From the NCBI GenBank assembly GCA_016281315.1, contig JAEEIJ010000059.1:1-64000 (forward strand): DNA of 64,000 bases. Direction: 5' to 3'. A program made the translations under genes and the position numbers. Source of the stretch: Bacteroidales bacterium. Its GTDB lineage: Bacteria; Bacteroidota; Bacteroidia; Bacteroidales; UBA932. Shown in pieces: positions 26,285 through 35,240 of the stretch. How positions within the stretch are numbered: the stretch's first letter is position 1; each line of letters starts with the position of its first letter. Below the pieces are notes generated by a model that was not told where the DNA came from, searched no databases, and worked only from the letters and a program-made list of their open reading frames with translations.

Positions 26285-27571
26285 ATGAAACGCATCCTCA
26301 TTGCCCTGGCGGTCCTGTTTGCCGCCCTTGAAGCGGCCGCGCAGTATATCCCGCCCGTAGGCGACCCCAAACTCGTCGCCATCGTCTGCAAACACTGCGG
26401 CGTCATCAACGTGGAAAAGGGAGAGACGCACCGCAGCGACTGCCCCTACGCGAACGGCGGAGAGGAAACATCCTCCTCCAGCAGCTACGGCGGCGGCAGC
26501 CATTATACCTTCGAAGAACGCCACGAAGACGCCTGGGAGGCCCGCCAGGCCGCGAAAAAAGCCAAGAAGGCCGAAAAACAGGCGCAGAAGTACGCCCGCC
26601 CCAAGAAGGTCAAGCTCAAAGATTACAATCCGATGGCCGGAAAGACCGTGGTGGCAGGTTATGGCGCCACCGCCTCCACGCAGGTGGTCGCCAAATACAA
26701 CAGAAAAGGCGTTCCCACCTACGGTCTCAGGAGCAAAAACGGCAAAAACTGGGTGAAGAAGCCCCAGTTCGAAGCCATCGCCATCGTGGGACCCGCCGTC
26801 GCGGCCGCGAAGAAGAAAGGGAAAGTGGGCCTGCTGGATCCCAACACCGGCGCACCCATCACGGACAACGACTACGACCACTTCAAGGCCTTCTACTACC
26901 CCGACGTGGCGAAAAACACCCTCGTCGCCCTGAGAAAGACCGGCACGGATGAGTGGCACCTGATGAAGGCCGATGAAAACGGCACCTACACGGAAGGGAT
27001 GGTGTGCTCTGCGGCCGAATTCTTCGAGGACGGAACGGGGCGAAAAATCACCTACCGGCGCTCCGATACGGACAAAGTGGGCCTGCTGAACGAGCAGGGC
27101 GGGGAAATCCTGCCGCCGGTGTTCGACGGGCTCAGCTACCTGAACTACACCGTGGACGGGGCTTCCTACTACCAGGCCCGGATGGTCCAGCCGGACGGAC
27201 AGTCCGTGCGGGGCGTCATTGACGAAACGGGCCGCGTGGTGGTCCCCTGCCTCTACGACAAAGTGGACGCCAGGTCCTGGGGAAAATACGGCATCAAGGT
27301 GGAACGGGACGGCAAGGTGGGGATGTTCGATATAAACGGAAATCAGCTCTTCCCGGACAGTTTCGAGTCCCTGGAATTGAGCCAATTCTGGGACGACAGC
27401 GGCCAGAAGGCCTATTTCCGCGGCTGGGTAAAGGATGGTGACGGCAAGTCCTGGTGCGCCCTTTTCGACACCCACGGCAACCGGCTCACGGACTTTTCCG
27501 ACGCATTCGTCCCCGACTATAAGATTGAAGAAAGAGACAGGAAGAACCTGGAACCTTACCGCATCTATTAG
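26285..27571 (+). CDS. WG-repeat secreted protein
   Basis: 428 residues from the ATG that opens the signal peptide MKRILIALAVLFAALEAAAQ, directly after the previous stop. A CxxC pair (VCKHCG) and a lysine-rich stretch (about 90-120) are followed by WG-like repeats such as DKVGLLNEQGGEILPPVFDG and DGKVGMFDINGNQLFPDSFE. WG repeats form beta structures found in surface and periplasmic proteins. The zinc-finger-like N-terminus with serines resembles a metal site. Function unknown. Confidence 0.75.
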   Translation: MKRILIALAVLFAALEAAAQYIPPVGDPKLVAIVCKHCGVINVEKGETHRSDCPYANGGEETSSSSSYGGGSHYTFEERHEDAWEARQAAKKAKKAEKQAQKYARPKKVKLKDYNPMAGKTVVAGYGATASTQVVAKYNRKGVPTYGLRSKNGKNWVKKPQFEAIAIVGPAVAAAKKKGKVGLLDPNTGAPITDNDYDHFKAFYYPDVAKNTLVALRKTGTDEWHLMKADENGTYTEGMVCSAAEFFEDGTGRKITYRRSDTDKVGLLNEQGGEILPPVFDGLSYLNYTVDGASYYQARMVQPDGQSVRGVIDETGRVVVPCLYDKVDARSWGKYGIKVERDGKVGMFDINGNQLFPDSFESLELSQFWDDSGQKAYFRGWVKDGDGKSWCALFDTHGNRLTDFSDAFVPDYKIEERDRKNLEPYRIY

Positions 27572-27574
27572 CCA

Positions 27575-29005
27575 ATGAAACGCATCCTCACCATAGCCTT
27601 GCTGGCGCTTTCGCTGCAGCTTTCGGCCCAGCAGGATCCTTTGAAAAAGATTACGGGCAGCCCCGCGGCCACCGACAACGCTCCCGAATGGGTGGCCGGC
27701 CAGACCCGCTATTTCAATATGACTGCCGGCGGCCAGCTGGGCCACGTCGCCATCGTCAAAAAGGGCGGACTCCCCGGCCTCTGGAACAACCGTTATGGCG
27801 CCTGGCTGCTGGAGCCGGGAGAGGCGAAGGAGCTTTTCTTCGCCTCCGCTTCGCTGCTCTTCCACGTACGGAAGGACGGCCGATGCGGCTTCGCCCGCAT
27901 CCAGCCCGGCTTCGACCAGATGAAGGCCGGAGAGATGAAGGATCTGTGGTATCCCTTCGACGAGGCGCGTTATTCCCCTTCCCGCACCGACGTGCAGGAA
28001 ATCAAAATAAGGATGCAGGAGGAGTGGCTCTGGCTGGGGGCCGAGGACTTCCTGTCGAAATACCGGCCGGAAAAACTCGCCGAACCCACGCCCGCCCAGT
28101 TCATTATGCGCTACTTCCTGATTTGGGAAACGACGGAACTCAATATCAGGTCCATCGGCCGGGAACCCGGCAAAAAGGGAGCCTATATCACCCTGGAGGA
28201 GACCCCTTATGGCGGGCCCTACTTTCTTCCCAGCTTTCCGGCGGATGCCTCCTTCATCGATATCGAGCAAGCCGCCTTCTGCGTCAAGGACAACAATCTT
28301 TGGATGAGCAATGCCGTCATCTACATCGACGGAAAGGAATATTGGTGGGATGATTATTCGGCCGAGCCGCCCATCATTCCCCTCAACCAGGTGACGCTCA
28401 GGGCCGCCCACTATAAAGCGGCCCGCGGCGTGGACGGCGGCCTGTTCTTCGGATCCCACGGCGTTGGCTGCGACGGCCTGTGGATCAAGAAAGACGGCTC
28501 CTTCAAGTTCGGCTGGGTGCCGCTGCACTATAACGAAGACGGTCCCTCCTACATGCTCTTCAGCCACCCGGAATGGTACACGAAATGGGAAATCCCGGTG
28601 GAGATGACCTTCCACGAGTTCTACTTCGGCTATGAACTATCGGCCTTCCTGGCCGATCCCGACGGCTACGACGGAGACGCCGTATGGGACCAGGCGAAAA
28701 CGGCCTACCTGAAATCCAACGGCAACTACGAATTCTCCGAACGTTACCCGATGTCGGCCGAAGGCTACGACGCCGAAAAACAGGCCCTGAAGATGGTCTT
28801 TCACGAAGAGGCCTGCCCGCCCATCTGGATTCCGATGACCGCCGCCCAGGCCAAGGCCCTCCTCGCCTCCGTAAAGAAATACGGGACCGACGAACACGTG
28901 TGGTACTATTACCGCGGCCTGGACGAATACGGTTACGACATCGTCACCGAAGCCGGCGTAGGCTACTCCGGCGGAAAGGTTTTCCGGTATAAGAGGGATG
29001 ATTAA
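27575..29005 (+). CDS. Secreted protein, possibly related to WG-repeat proteins
   Basis: 476 residues with signal peptide MKRILTIALLALSLQLSAQ. The sequence contains repeated aromatic and glycine blocks (LPGLWNNRYGAW, WDDYSAEPP, DGLWIKKDGSFKFGW). I cannot name the family. It starts 4 nt after the WG-repeat gene and ends the five-gene run; nrdG comes next on the other strand. Confidence 0.7.
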   Translation: MKRILTIALLALSLQLSAQQDPLKKITGSPAATDNAPEWVAGQTRYFNMTAGGQLGHVAIVKKGGLPGLWNNRYGAWLLEPGEAKELFFASASLLFHVRKDGRCGFARIQPGFDQMKAGEMKDLWYPFDEARYSPSRTDVQEIKIRMQEEWLWLGAEDFLSKYRPEKLAEPTPAQFIMRYFLIWETTELNIRSIGREPGKKGAYITLEETPYGGPYFLPSFPADASFIDIEQAAFCVKDNNLWMSNAVIYIDGKEYWWDDYSAEPPIIPLNQVTLRAAHYKAARGVDGGLFFGSHGVGCDGLWIKKDGSFKFGWVPLHYNEDGPSYMLFSHPEWYTKWEIPVEMTFHEFYFGYELSAFLADPDGYDGDAVWDQAKTAYLKSNGNYEFSERYPMSAEGYDAEKQALKMVFHEEACPPIWIPMTAAQAKALLASVKKYGTDEHVWYYYRGLDEYGYDIVTEAGVGYSGGKVFRYKRDD

Positions 29006-29008
29006 TCC

Positions 29009-29515
29009 CTACCTCAGCGGCTCCAGGGCCACGGTGCCGGGGATGTAATCCACCTCGGGGGCGCCGTGGAGATAGAGAATGCGCTGGTTGGGGCTGCCGC
29101 GGAAAAGAAGGTCCGTGTCCCGGCTTTCCTGGATGAAGGGGCCGTCCACCAGCACGTCGATATAGGGCAGCAGCTGGGACAGGCGGGGAGAAGCCTCGAT
29201 CTGTTCCAGCGTGAAGCCGGTCCAGCACCAGATATCCTTGTCGGTTTCCGTCTTGATGCGGCGGGCCAGTTCGGTGAAGGCCTCCACCTGATAGAAGGGG
29301 TCTCCGCCGGAGAAAGACACGTTGGACATACTGTCTGCGCGGACGATTTCAAAGAGATCGTCGGTATCCATCCACTGCCCTGCCTGGAAGCTCCAGCTCT
29401 GGGGGTTGTGACAACCCGGGCACTTGTGTGAGCATCCCGCGCAATAAATGGCTGTCCGGAAACCGGGCCCGTCGGCCATTGTCTGCGGGATGATATCCAT
29501 CACCCTAATCTTCAT
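29009..29515 (-). CDS. nrdG: Anaerobic ribonucleotide reductase activating protein NrdG
   Basis: 168 residues from the ATG whose ATGA overlaps the nrdD stop. It is a radical SAM activase that makes the glycyl radical on NrdD. The Fe-S cysteines are in CSHKCPGC (28-35, CxxxCxxC), and SFSGGDPFYQ follows. Length fits the family. The upstream frame before this ATG lies inside nrdD. Confidence 0.93.
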   Translation of the reverse strand: MKIRVMDIIPQTMADGPGFRTAIYCAGCSHKCPGCHNPQSWSFQAGQWMDTDDLFEIVRADSMSNVSFSGGDPFYQVEAFTELARRIKTETDKDIWCWTGFTLEQIEASPRLSQLLPYIDVLVDGPFIQESRDTDLLFRGSPNQRILYLHGAPEVDYIPGTVALEPLR

Positions 29516-31719
29516 TCGTGTACCACCCTGTCTTTTAATTCTGCTAACTTCCCGGCGTTCCAACGCTCCGTGGTGCCCACCAGATAACCGGTGATGCGCT
29601 GCAGGGTGTCGATGTGGTGCCCGTGGCAGTGAGGGCACTCCCGGAGATCTTTTTCGGCGTTCTCGTAACCGCAGTCCAGGCAGCGGTTGCGGTTGTGGTT
29701 CACGGAACCATAGCCGATGTTGTATTTGTCCATCAAGTCCACGATCTGCATAATGGCCTGCGGATTGTGCGTGGCGTCGCCGTCAATCTCCACATAGAAG
29801 ATGTGGCCGCCACGGGTGAGCTCGTGATAGGGAGCCTCGATCCTGGCCTTGTGCTCCGGCGTGCACTTATAGTACACCGGGACGTGGTTGGAGTTGGTAT
29901 AGTAGTCCTTGTCGGTGATGCCCGGAAGCACGCCGAAGGTCTTTTTGTCGCGTTTGGTGAATTTGCCGGAGAGGCCTTCCGCCGGGGTGGCCAGCACGGA
30001 ATAGTTGTGCTGGTACTTCTCGCAGAAGCCGTTGATCTTGTCGCGCATAAAGGTGACGATGCGAAGACCCAGTTCCTGCGCTTCCTCGCTCTCCCCGTGG
30101 TGTTTCCCGACGAGGGCGATGAGGGCTTCGGCCAGGCCGATGAACCCGATTCCCAGCGTTCCCTGATTGATAACGCTCTCCACGCAGTCGTCCGGATCCA
30201 GTTTGTCGCTGCCCAGCCACAGGCCGTTCATCAGCAGCGGGAACTGTTTCTTCAGGGCGGTCTTCTGGAACTGGAAACGCTCGTCCAGCTGGCGCGCGCT
30301 CACCTCGAGGGCCCAGTCCAGCTTCTCGAAGAAGGCGCCGATGCGCTCGTCTTTATCGGCAATCTCCATACACTCGATGGCCAGCTTCACGATGTTGATG
30401 GTGGTGAAGCTCAGGTTGCCGCGGCCGATGGAGGTCTTGGGGCCGAAGCGGTTTTCATACACGCGGGTACGGCAGCCCATCGTGGCCACCTCGTGGATAT
30501 AGCGCTTAGGATCTTCGGGGTCCCAGGCGGGATCCTGGTTGAACGTGGCGTCCAGGTTCACGAAGTTGGGGAAGAAGCGACGGGCCGATACCTTGCAGGC
30601 GAACTTGTAAAGGTCGTAGTTCGGATCCTCGGGCAGGTAGCTCACGCCCCGTTTTTTCTTCCAGATCTGGATGGGGAAGATGGCGGTGGACCCGTTGCCC
30701 ACGCCTTCGTAGGTGGTGTTCAGGATTTCGCGGATGATGCAGCGGCCCTCGGCCGATGTGTCCGTGCCGTAGTTGATGGAGGAGAAGACCACCTGGTTGC
30801 CGCCGCGGCTGTGGATGGTGTTCATATTGTGCACGAACGCTTCCATCGCCTGGTGCACGCGGCCCACGGTCTGGTTGATGGCGTGCTGCTGGGCGCGCTC
30901 CTTGCCCTGAAGGCCCGTGAGGTCCCGCTTGAGGTAGTCGTCGAATTTGGCGGCCTTGAGGAAGGAATAGTCTTCGTTCTCCAGTTCGCTCACCTTGTCG
31001 ATCTCCTCTTCATAGGTCTTGCGCACATAGGGCGCCAGATAGAAGTCGAAGGCGGGGATGGCCTGGCCGCCGTGCATCTCGTTCTGGACGGTCTCCATCG
31101 AGATGCAGGCCAGCACGCTGGCGGTCTCGATGCGCTTGGCGGGACGGGACTCCCCGTGACCGGCCTTGAGACCGTATTCCAGAATCAGGTCCAGCGGGTG
31201 CTGGATGCAGGTGAGACTCTTCGTGGGATAATAATCCTTGTCGTGGATATGGATGTAGTTGCCGGCCACGGCTTCGCGCACGGGATCGCTCAGCAGCACT
31301 TCATCCACGTAGCTCTTGGTGGCTTCCGAGGCGAACTTCATCATCATACCGGCAGGGGTATCGGCATTCATATTCGCGTTTTCACGCGTGATGTCGTTGG
31401 CCTGCGCGTCGATGATGGTCTCGAAAATTTCGTTGGTCTTGGCCTTGCGGGCGATGTTGCGCTTGTTGCGGTAACGGATGTACTCTTTGGCCACCTCCTG
31501 GCGGGGGCTGTTCATCAGGTGGTTTTCCACCACGTCCTGAATTTCCTCCACCGTCATCTCCTCTTTGTCCAGTTGGGAGATGGTATGGGCGATCTGGGCG
31601 GCGAGAACGATGTCTTCACCATCCTGGGTTACGTCCATCGCTTTGAGGATGGCGGCTACAATCTTCTGATTGTTGAAGTCCACGCGGCGGCCGTCGCGTT
31701 TGAGTACGTGCTTTACCAT
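29512..31719 (-). CDS. nrdD: Anaerobic ribonucleoside-triphosphate reductase NrdD
   Basis: A 735-residue class III reductase that makes dNTPs without oxygen. An N-terminal ATP-cone (KHVLKRDGRRVDFNNQKI) regulates it. The C-terminal zinc site uses Cys680, Cys683, Cys695 and Cys698, and the glycyl radical residue is Gly711 in RITGYLVG. The promoter box TATCTTTG (31774-31767) lies 47 nt upstream, leaving a real leader here, unlike many neighbours. It points to a strictly or facultatively anaerobic life. Confidence 0.96.
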   Translation of the reverse strand: MVKHVLKRDGRRVDFNNQKIVAAILKAMDVTQDGEDIVLAAQIAHTISQLDKEEMTVEEIQDVVENHLMNSPRQEVAKEYIRYRNKRNIARKAKTNEIFETIIDAQANDITRENANMNADTPAGMMMKFASEATKSYVDEVLLSDPVREAVAGNYIHIHDKDYYPTKSLTCIQHPLDLILEYGLKAGHGESRPAKRIETASVLACISMETVQNEMHGGQAIPAFDFYLAPYVRKTYEEEIDKVSELENEDYSFLKAAKFDDYLKRDLTGLQGKERAQQHAINQTVGRVHQAMEAFVHNMNTIHSRGGNQVVFSSINYGTDTSAEGRCIIREILNTTYEGVGNGSTAIFPIQIWKKKRGVSYLPEDPNYDLYKFACKVSARRFFPNFVNLDATFNQDPAWDPEDPKRYIHEVATMGCRTRVYENRFGPKTSIGRGNLSFTTINIVKLAIECMEIADKDERIGAFFEKLDWALEVSARQLDERFQFQKTALKKQFPLLMNGLWLGSDKLDPDDCVESVINQGTLGIGFIGLAEALIALVGKHHGESEEAQELGLRIVTFMRDKINGFCEKYQHNYSVLATPAEGLSGKFTKRDKKTFGVLPGITDKDYYTNSNHVPVYYKCTPEHKARIEAPYHELTRGGHIFYVEIDGDATHNPQAIMQIVDLMDKYNIGYGSVNHNRNRCLDCGYENAEKDLRECPHCHGHHIDTLQRITGYLVGTTERWNAGKLAELKDRVVHE

Positions 31720-31950
31720 AGGGCAGTTGTTTCAGTGTCGGTTTGCGAAGGGAGATTCCTCGATGGCAAAGATATAGCGAAACTCCCGACTTTCCCACGA
31801 TTTTTCAAAAAAAAGTTATCAACAAATCGGGCTCTCACGCTGTTAATTTGGCAGTTTATAAGCATTTGTCCGCGTTTTTTGGGCGGGAGGGAAAAGTGCG
31901 GGAAACCGATTTGTTTCCTGCTCGGGAAGTTATTAACAACAGGCCCGTTT

Positions 31951-31984
31951 TTTGTTTCAATTTGGCAAAAAAGCCTTACTTTTG
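31951..31984 (+). promoter_or_regulatory. Promoter of the TPR-envC pair
   Basis: TTTG at 31951-31954 and TACTTTTG at 31977-31984 are 22 bp apart. The -7 box ends 5 nt before the GTG at 31990. The rest of the 270-bp gap before it holds the nrdD promoter (31767-31774) and two GTTATyAACAA stretches (about 31816 and 31929), with nothing else convincing. Confidence 0.6.
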
Positions 31985-31989
31985 TAATT

Positions 31990-33615
31990 GTGAAAAAATC
32001 GCTTCTGGCTTTTTTGCTGGCGCTGGCCTCCCTCCTTTCCGCTTCCGCGCAGGAAGTGGAAGCGAACCTGGTGGATGCCGTCCGCCTGTACAGCAACGGC
32101 CAGTACAAGAAGTCCCTTCAGCTGCTGAAAACGCTTTCGGCCGCCGCCCCGGAAGACGATGCCGTCTGGTACTACCTGGCGCTTTCGGAGAATGCCCTGC
32201 AGCAGGGGGAAGAGGCGGAAGCCGCCCTGGAGAAGGCCGTGGCCCTGGACAGCAGCAATTTCTGGTACCGCCGGATGCTGGGCCGCCTGTATCTGACACA
32301 CGGGAAGACGAAAGAGGGAACCTCCCTGTATGAGAAACTGGTGCGGGATTTTCCGGGAAAGGGCGATGCCGTCTATGAACTGTTGGACATCTATCTGAAA
32401 CAGCGGGAATTCAACAAGGCGCTTGCGGCGCTGCAGGAGATCGAAAAGCAACAGGGGACCACGGAAGAGGTGGTGCGCACCCAGTACGACGTACTCACCA
32501 CGATGGGCCGGCAGGAGGAAGGCGCCGCCATCCTGGAAAAGTTCAATAAAGAGTATTCCTCCCCGTCCATCCTTTCCATCACCGGGGATTACTATCTGGC
32601 CGAATTCTCCGACTCCCTGGCGCAGGCGCGCTACGAGGAGGCGCTTTCGCTGGATCACACCTACGCGCCCGCCCTGCTGGGGCTGGCCGAAGTCTGGCGG
32701 CACCAGCGTCGCTACGACGATTATTTCAACACGCTGGAGCCCTTCTTTTCCTCGCAGGACATTCCCACGCAGACGAAAAGTATGTACATCGGTAATCTCA
32801 CCAGAGGGATTGACCCGAAGATTCTGCAGAACCACCGCGAAGGCTTCGACCGCCTGGTGGACCTGGCGGGGAGCACGCATCCCGCCGACAGCAGCATCCT
32901 TTCCGCCGGCGGCACCTATTATTACGCGACGGGCCGGAAGGAAAAGGCCGGACAGTGGCTGCGCACTGCCGCGGACGCCTTCCCGGAGAGTATCGGCCAG
33001 ACGGCCACCTACGTCCAGTTCCTGGCCCTGCAGGAGAACTGGCAGGAGCTGCGCGACCGTTCCGTCGCGGCCTTCAACCGCTTCCACGAGATGGCCTTCC
33101 TGGATTACGCCAATATGGCCAACTACCAATTGGAGGACTACGACGCCATCATCGGCAACTGCCAGTGGATCCTATCCAATTACCCGAAAGAGAAGGACCT
33201 GTGCGTAAGCGCCTGGTCGATGATGGGAGATGCCAAGCACTCCAAGGGAGACGAGAAAGGCGCCTTCAAGGCCTATGACAAAGCCCTGAAGCTGAACCCG
33301 GATTATGCCCCGGTGCTGAACAACTACGCCTACTACCTTTCCCTGCTGGGGAAGAAACTGAAGAAGGCCTATTCGATGTCCAAGAAGACCGTGGAGGCCG
33401 AACCGGACAACGCCACCTACCTGGATACCTTCGGCTGGATCCTGCATCTGATGGGAAAGGACCTGGAGGCCAAGCCCTTCTTCAAGCACGCGATGCTCTA
33501 CGGCGGGAAGGAAAGCGACGTGATACTGGACCATTACGCCACGGTGCTGGAGGCCCTGGGAGAGAATGATACCGCCGCCGTTTACCGCAATATGGCCAAG
33601 CGACTGAAACCGTGA
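31990..33615 (+). CDS. Tetratricopeptide-repeat protein with a signal sequence
   Basis: 541 residues from a GTG that follows the promoter by 5 nt and gives the signal peptide MKKSLLAFLLALASLLSASAQ. At least ten TPR-like helical pairs follow (for example AVWYYLALSENALQQGEEAE and APVLNNYAYYLSLLGKKLKK). It is likely a periplasmic or outer-membrane scaffold. Its stop overlaps the EnvC-like gene start (GTGA), suggesting that the two act together in the envelope. A very long open frame upstream is antisense to nrdD and is not part of it. Confidence 0.85.
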   Translation: MKKSLLAFLLALASLLSASAQEVEANLVDAVRLYSNGQYKKSLQLLKTLSAAAPEDDAVWYYLALSENALQQGEEAEAALEKAVALDSSNFWYRRMLGRLYLTHGKTKEGTSLYEKLVRDFPGKGDAVYELLDIYLKQREFNKALAALQEIEKQQGTTEEVVRTQYDVLTTMGRQEEGAAILEKFNKEYSSPSILSITGDYYLAEFSDSLAQARYEEALSLDHTYAPALLGLAEVWRHQRRYDDYFNTLEPFFSSQDIPTQTKSMYIGNLTRGIDPKILQNHREGFDRLVDLAGSTHPADSSILSAGGTYYYATGRKEKAGQWLRTAADAFPESIGQTATYVQFLALQENWQELRDRSVAAFNRFHEMAFLDYANMANYQLEDYDAIIGNCQWILSNYPKEKDLCVSAWSMMGDAKHSKGDEKGAFKAYDKALKLNPDYAPVLNNYAYYLSLLGKKLKKAYSMSKKTVEAEPDNATYLDTFGWILHLMGKDLEAKPFFKHAMLYGGKESDVILDHYATVLEALGENDTAAVYRNMAKRLKP

Positions 33616-34799
33616 GAAAGTTTGTCCTCATATGGATTCTGCTGCTGGGAGGGTGCGTGATGGCATCGGCCCAGGGAAAACTGCAGCAGCTTCAGAAGCA
33701 GCAGGCGCAGCTGGAGAAGGACATCGCCACGCTGAACCGCAACCTGGCGCAGAACGCCAAGAACAAGGACGCCACGCTGAATAACCTCAAACTCCTGCAG
33801 GGGAAGATTCAGACGCGGGAAAAACTCATCGCCGGCTGCGACCAGACGCTCTCCATCCTGGACGATTCCATCGGCCGGTGCAAACGCGAGATGGCCCGGC
33901 TGCAGGCGCGGCACGACACCCTGTCCCTTTATTATGCTCGCCTGATTCGCGGCGCCTATAAAAACCGCGACAGCCGCCTCTGGTATATGTACATCCTCTC
34001 CAGCGAATCCATCGGCCAGGGGCTCAGACGGGCTGGATATTTGCGAGGAATGAGCGCCCAACTCAACAGCCAGGCCCTGCAGATCCGGGAGACATCGGCC
34101 CAGATTGCGGCGGAAAAAGAGAGGCTGGGTGGCCTCCGGAAGGAATCGGCGGCCGTGCGGCAGAAGGTCAGCGGCGAGCGAACGCAGCTGAAAAAAGAGG
34201 AGGCCGATGCCAACAAGATGGTGGACCGGCTGAACAAGGACCGAAAGAAATTCCAGCAGCAGCTGAAGGAGAAAAACCGCCAGAAGGAAGAGCTGAACCG
34301 CAAGATCGCGGACCTCATCCGCAAGGCGTCAAAAGGCTCCTCCGGAAAGACCTCCGGCAGCAAAACCACCTCCACGGCCATCGACACCAAACTCTCCAAC
34401 GAATTCGCCTCCAACAAGGGCCGTCTGCCCTGGCCGGTGGAGGGCACCATCGTGGAGCGTTTCGGCAAGCACAACCATCCCGTCTATACCAATGTGGAGA
34501 TGCCTCAGAACAACGGCGTCACCCTTTCGGTTCCCCGCGGCTGCAAGGCCAAGGCGGTCTTCAACGGGACAGTCACCCAGATCGTGGTGCTCCCCGGCTA
34601 CAACCAGTGCGTACTGGTGAGCCACGGGGCCTATTTCACCCTCTACAGTAAACTCAAGAGCGTGGCGGTGAAAGTAGGAGACAAGATTACCACCGGTCAG
34701 GTGGTGGGCACGGTGGACACCATCGGCGGTGAGGACCTCTTCCATTTCGAACTCTGGAACGGGGCCGATCCCCAGAATCCCGAAGGCTGGCTGCAGTAG
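33612..34799 (+). CDS. EnvC-like murein hydrolase activator (degenerate M23)
   Basis: 395 residues: signal peptide to about residue 20, long coiled coil (22-250), low-complexity Ser/Lys/Thr linker (about 240-257) and a C-terminal LytM domain (about 280-395). In that domain the zinc ligands are missing: the HxxxD site is replaced by NVEMPQNNGVT, and the HLHFE site reads LFHFE. So it should not cut murein itself but activate an amidase at the division septum, as EnvC does. It is translationally coupled to the TPR protein. GTG start. Confidence 0.88.
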   Translation: MRKFVLIWILLLGGCVMASAQGKLQQLQKQQAQLEKDIATLNRNLAQNAKNKDATLNNLKLLQGKIQTREKLIAGCDQTLSILDDSIGRCKREMARLQARHDTLSLYYARLIRGAYKNRDSRLWYMYILSSESIGQGLRRAGYLRGMSAQLNSQALQIRETSAQIAAEKERLGGLRKESAAVRQKVSGERTQLKKEEADANKMVDRLNKDRKKFQQQLKEKNRQKEELNRKIADLIRKASKGSSGKTSGSKTTSTAIDTKLSNEFASNKGRLPWPVEGTIVERFGKHNHPVYTNVEMPQNNGVTLSVPRGCKAKAVFNGTVTQIVVLPGYNQCVLVSHGAYFTLYSKLKSVAVKVGDKITTGQVVGTVDTIGGEDLFHFELWNGADPQNPEGWLQ

Positions 34800-34802
34800 G
34801 GA

Positions 34803-35228
34803 TTAATCTTCCCAGGTCAGAACGCGCGAGCCGTCCGGAGCGACGGCGATGTCCACGCGGAGGGTTTCCTCCGGGAGGAGGGCGGCGATGTTCTCCGGCC
34901 ATTCCATCAGGCACAGGCAGCCGGAATCCAGATAGTCATACAGGCCGATGTCCAGGGCCTCTTCCGGCCGCTCGATACGGTAGAAATCGAAATGATAGAC
35001 GGGTTCGCCACTGCCGGCGCGGTATTCGTTCACGATGGCGAAAGTGGGGGAACTGACAGCGTCTTCCCGCACGCCCAGCGATTTGCAGACAGCCGTGATA
35101 AACGTGGTTTTACCGGCCCCCATCGGCGCGTGGAACGCAATGAGCCTATGTTCCTCAATCGCGTCAAGGAACTCCGCCGCCGCGCGGGGCAAGTCCTCCA
35201 GATCTGTTATGACAATCTGATGTTTCAT
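34803..35228 (-). CDS. tsaE: tRNA threonylcarbamoyladenosine biosynthesis ATPase TsaE
   Basis: 141 residues, the usual TsaE size. Walker A is MGAGKTTF (36-43), YHFDFYRI is the conserved central motif, and LMEWPENI the third. It powers the TsaBDE complex that makes t6A37 on ANN-decoding tRNAs. A TATATTTG box ends 4 nt before its ATG, so it should be transcribed without a leader. The comM stop lies only 13 bp upstream. Confidence 0.95.
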   Translation of the reverse strand: MKHQIVITDLEDLPRAAAEFLDAIEEHRLIAFHAPMGAGKTTFITAVCKSLGVREDAVSSPTFAIVNEYRAGSGEPVYHFDFYRIERPEEALDIGLYDYLDSGCLCLMEWPENIAALLPEETLRVDIAVAPDGSRVLTWED

Positions 35229-35232
35229 CCTA

Positions 35233-35240
35233 CAAATATA
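35233..35240 (-). promoter_or_regulatory. Promoter -7 box of tsaE
   Basis: TATATTTG on the minus strand, ending 4 nt before the ATG of tsaE. It touches the comM stop codon. Confidence 0.5.

Noticed and set aside
26276..28615. A 779-codon open frame on the minus strand
   Set aside because: It is antisense to the WG-repeat and following secreted-protein genes; no signal peptide, family motif or promoter.
31816..31939. DnaA boxes or a replication origin in the nrdD-TPR gap
   Set aside because: The two GTTATyAACAA words differ from TTATCCACA by one and two bases, there are only two, and no dnaA, dnaN or gidA lies near.
29614..31989. A very long open frame on the plus strand running into the TPR gene
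   Set aside because: It is the complement of nrdD. High GC keeps antisense frames open. The real gene starts at the GTG at 31990 behind a promoter.
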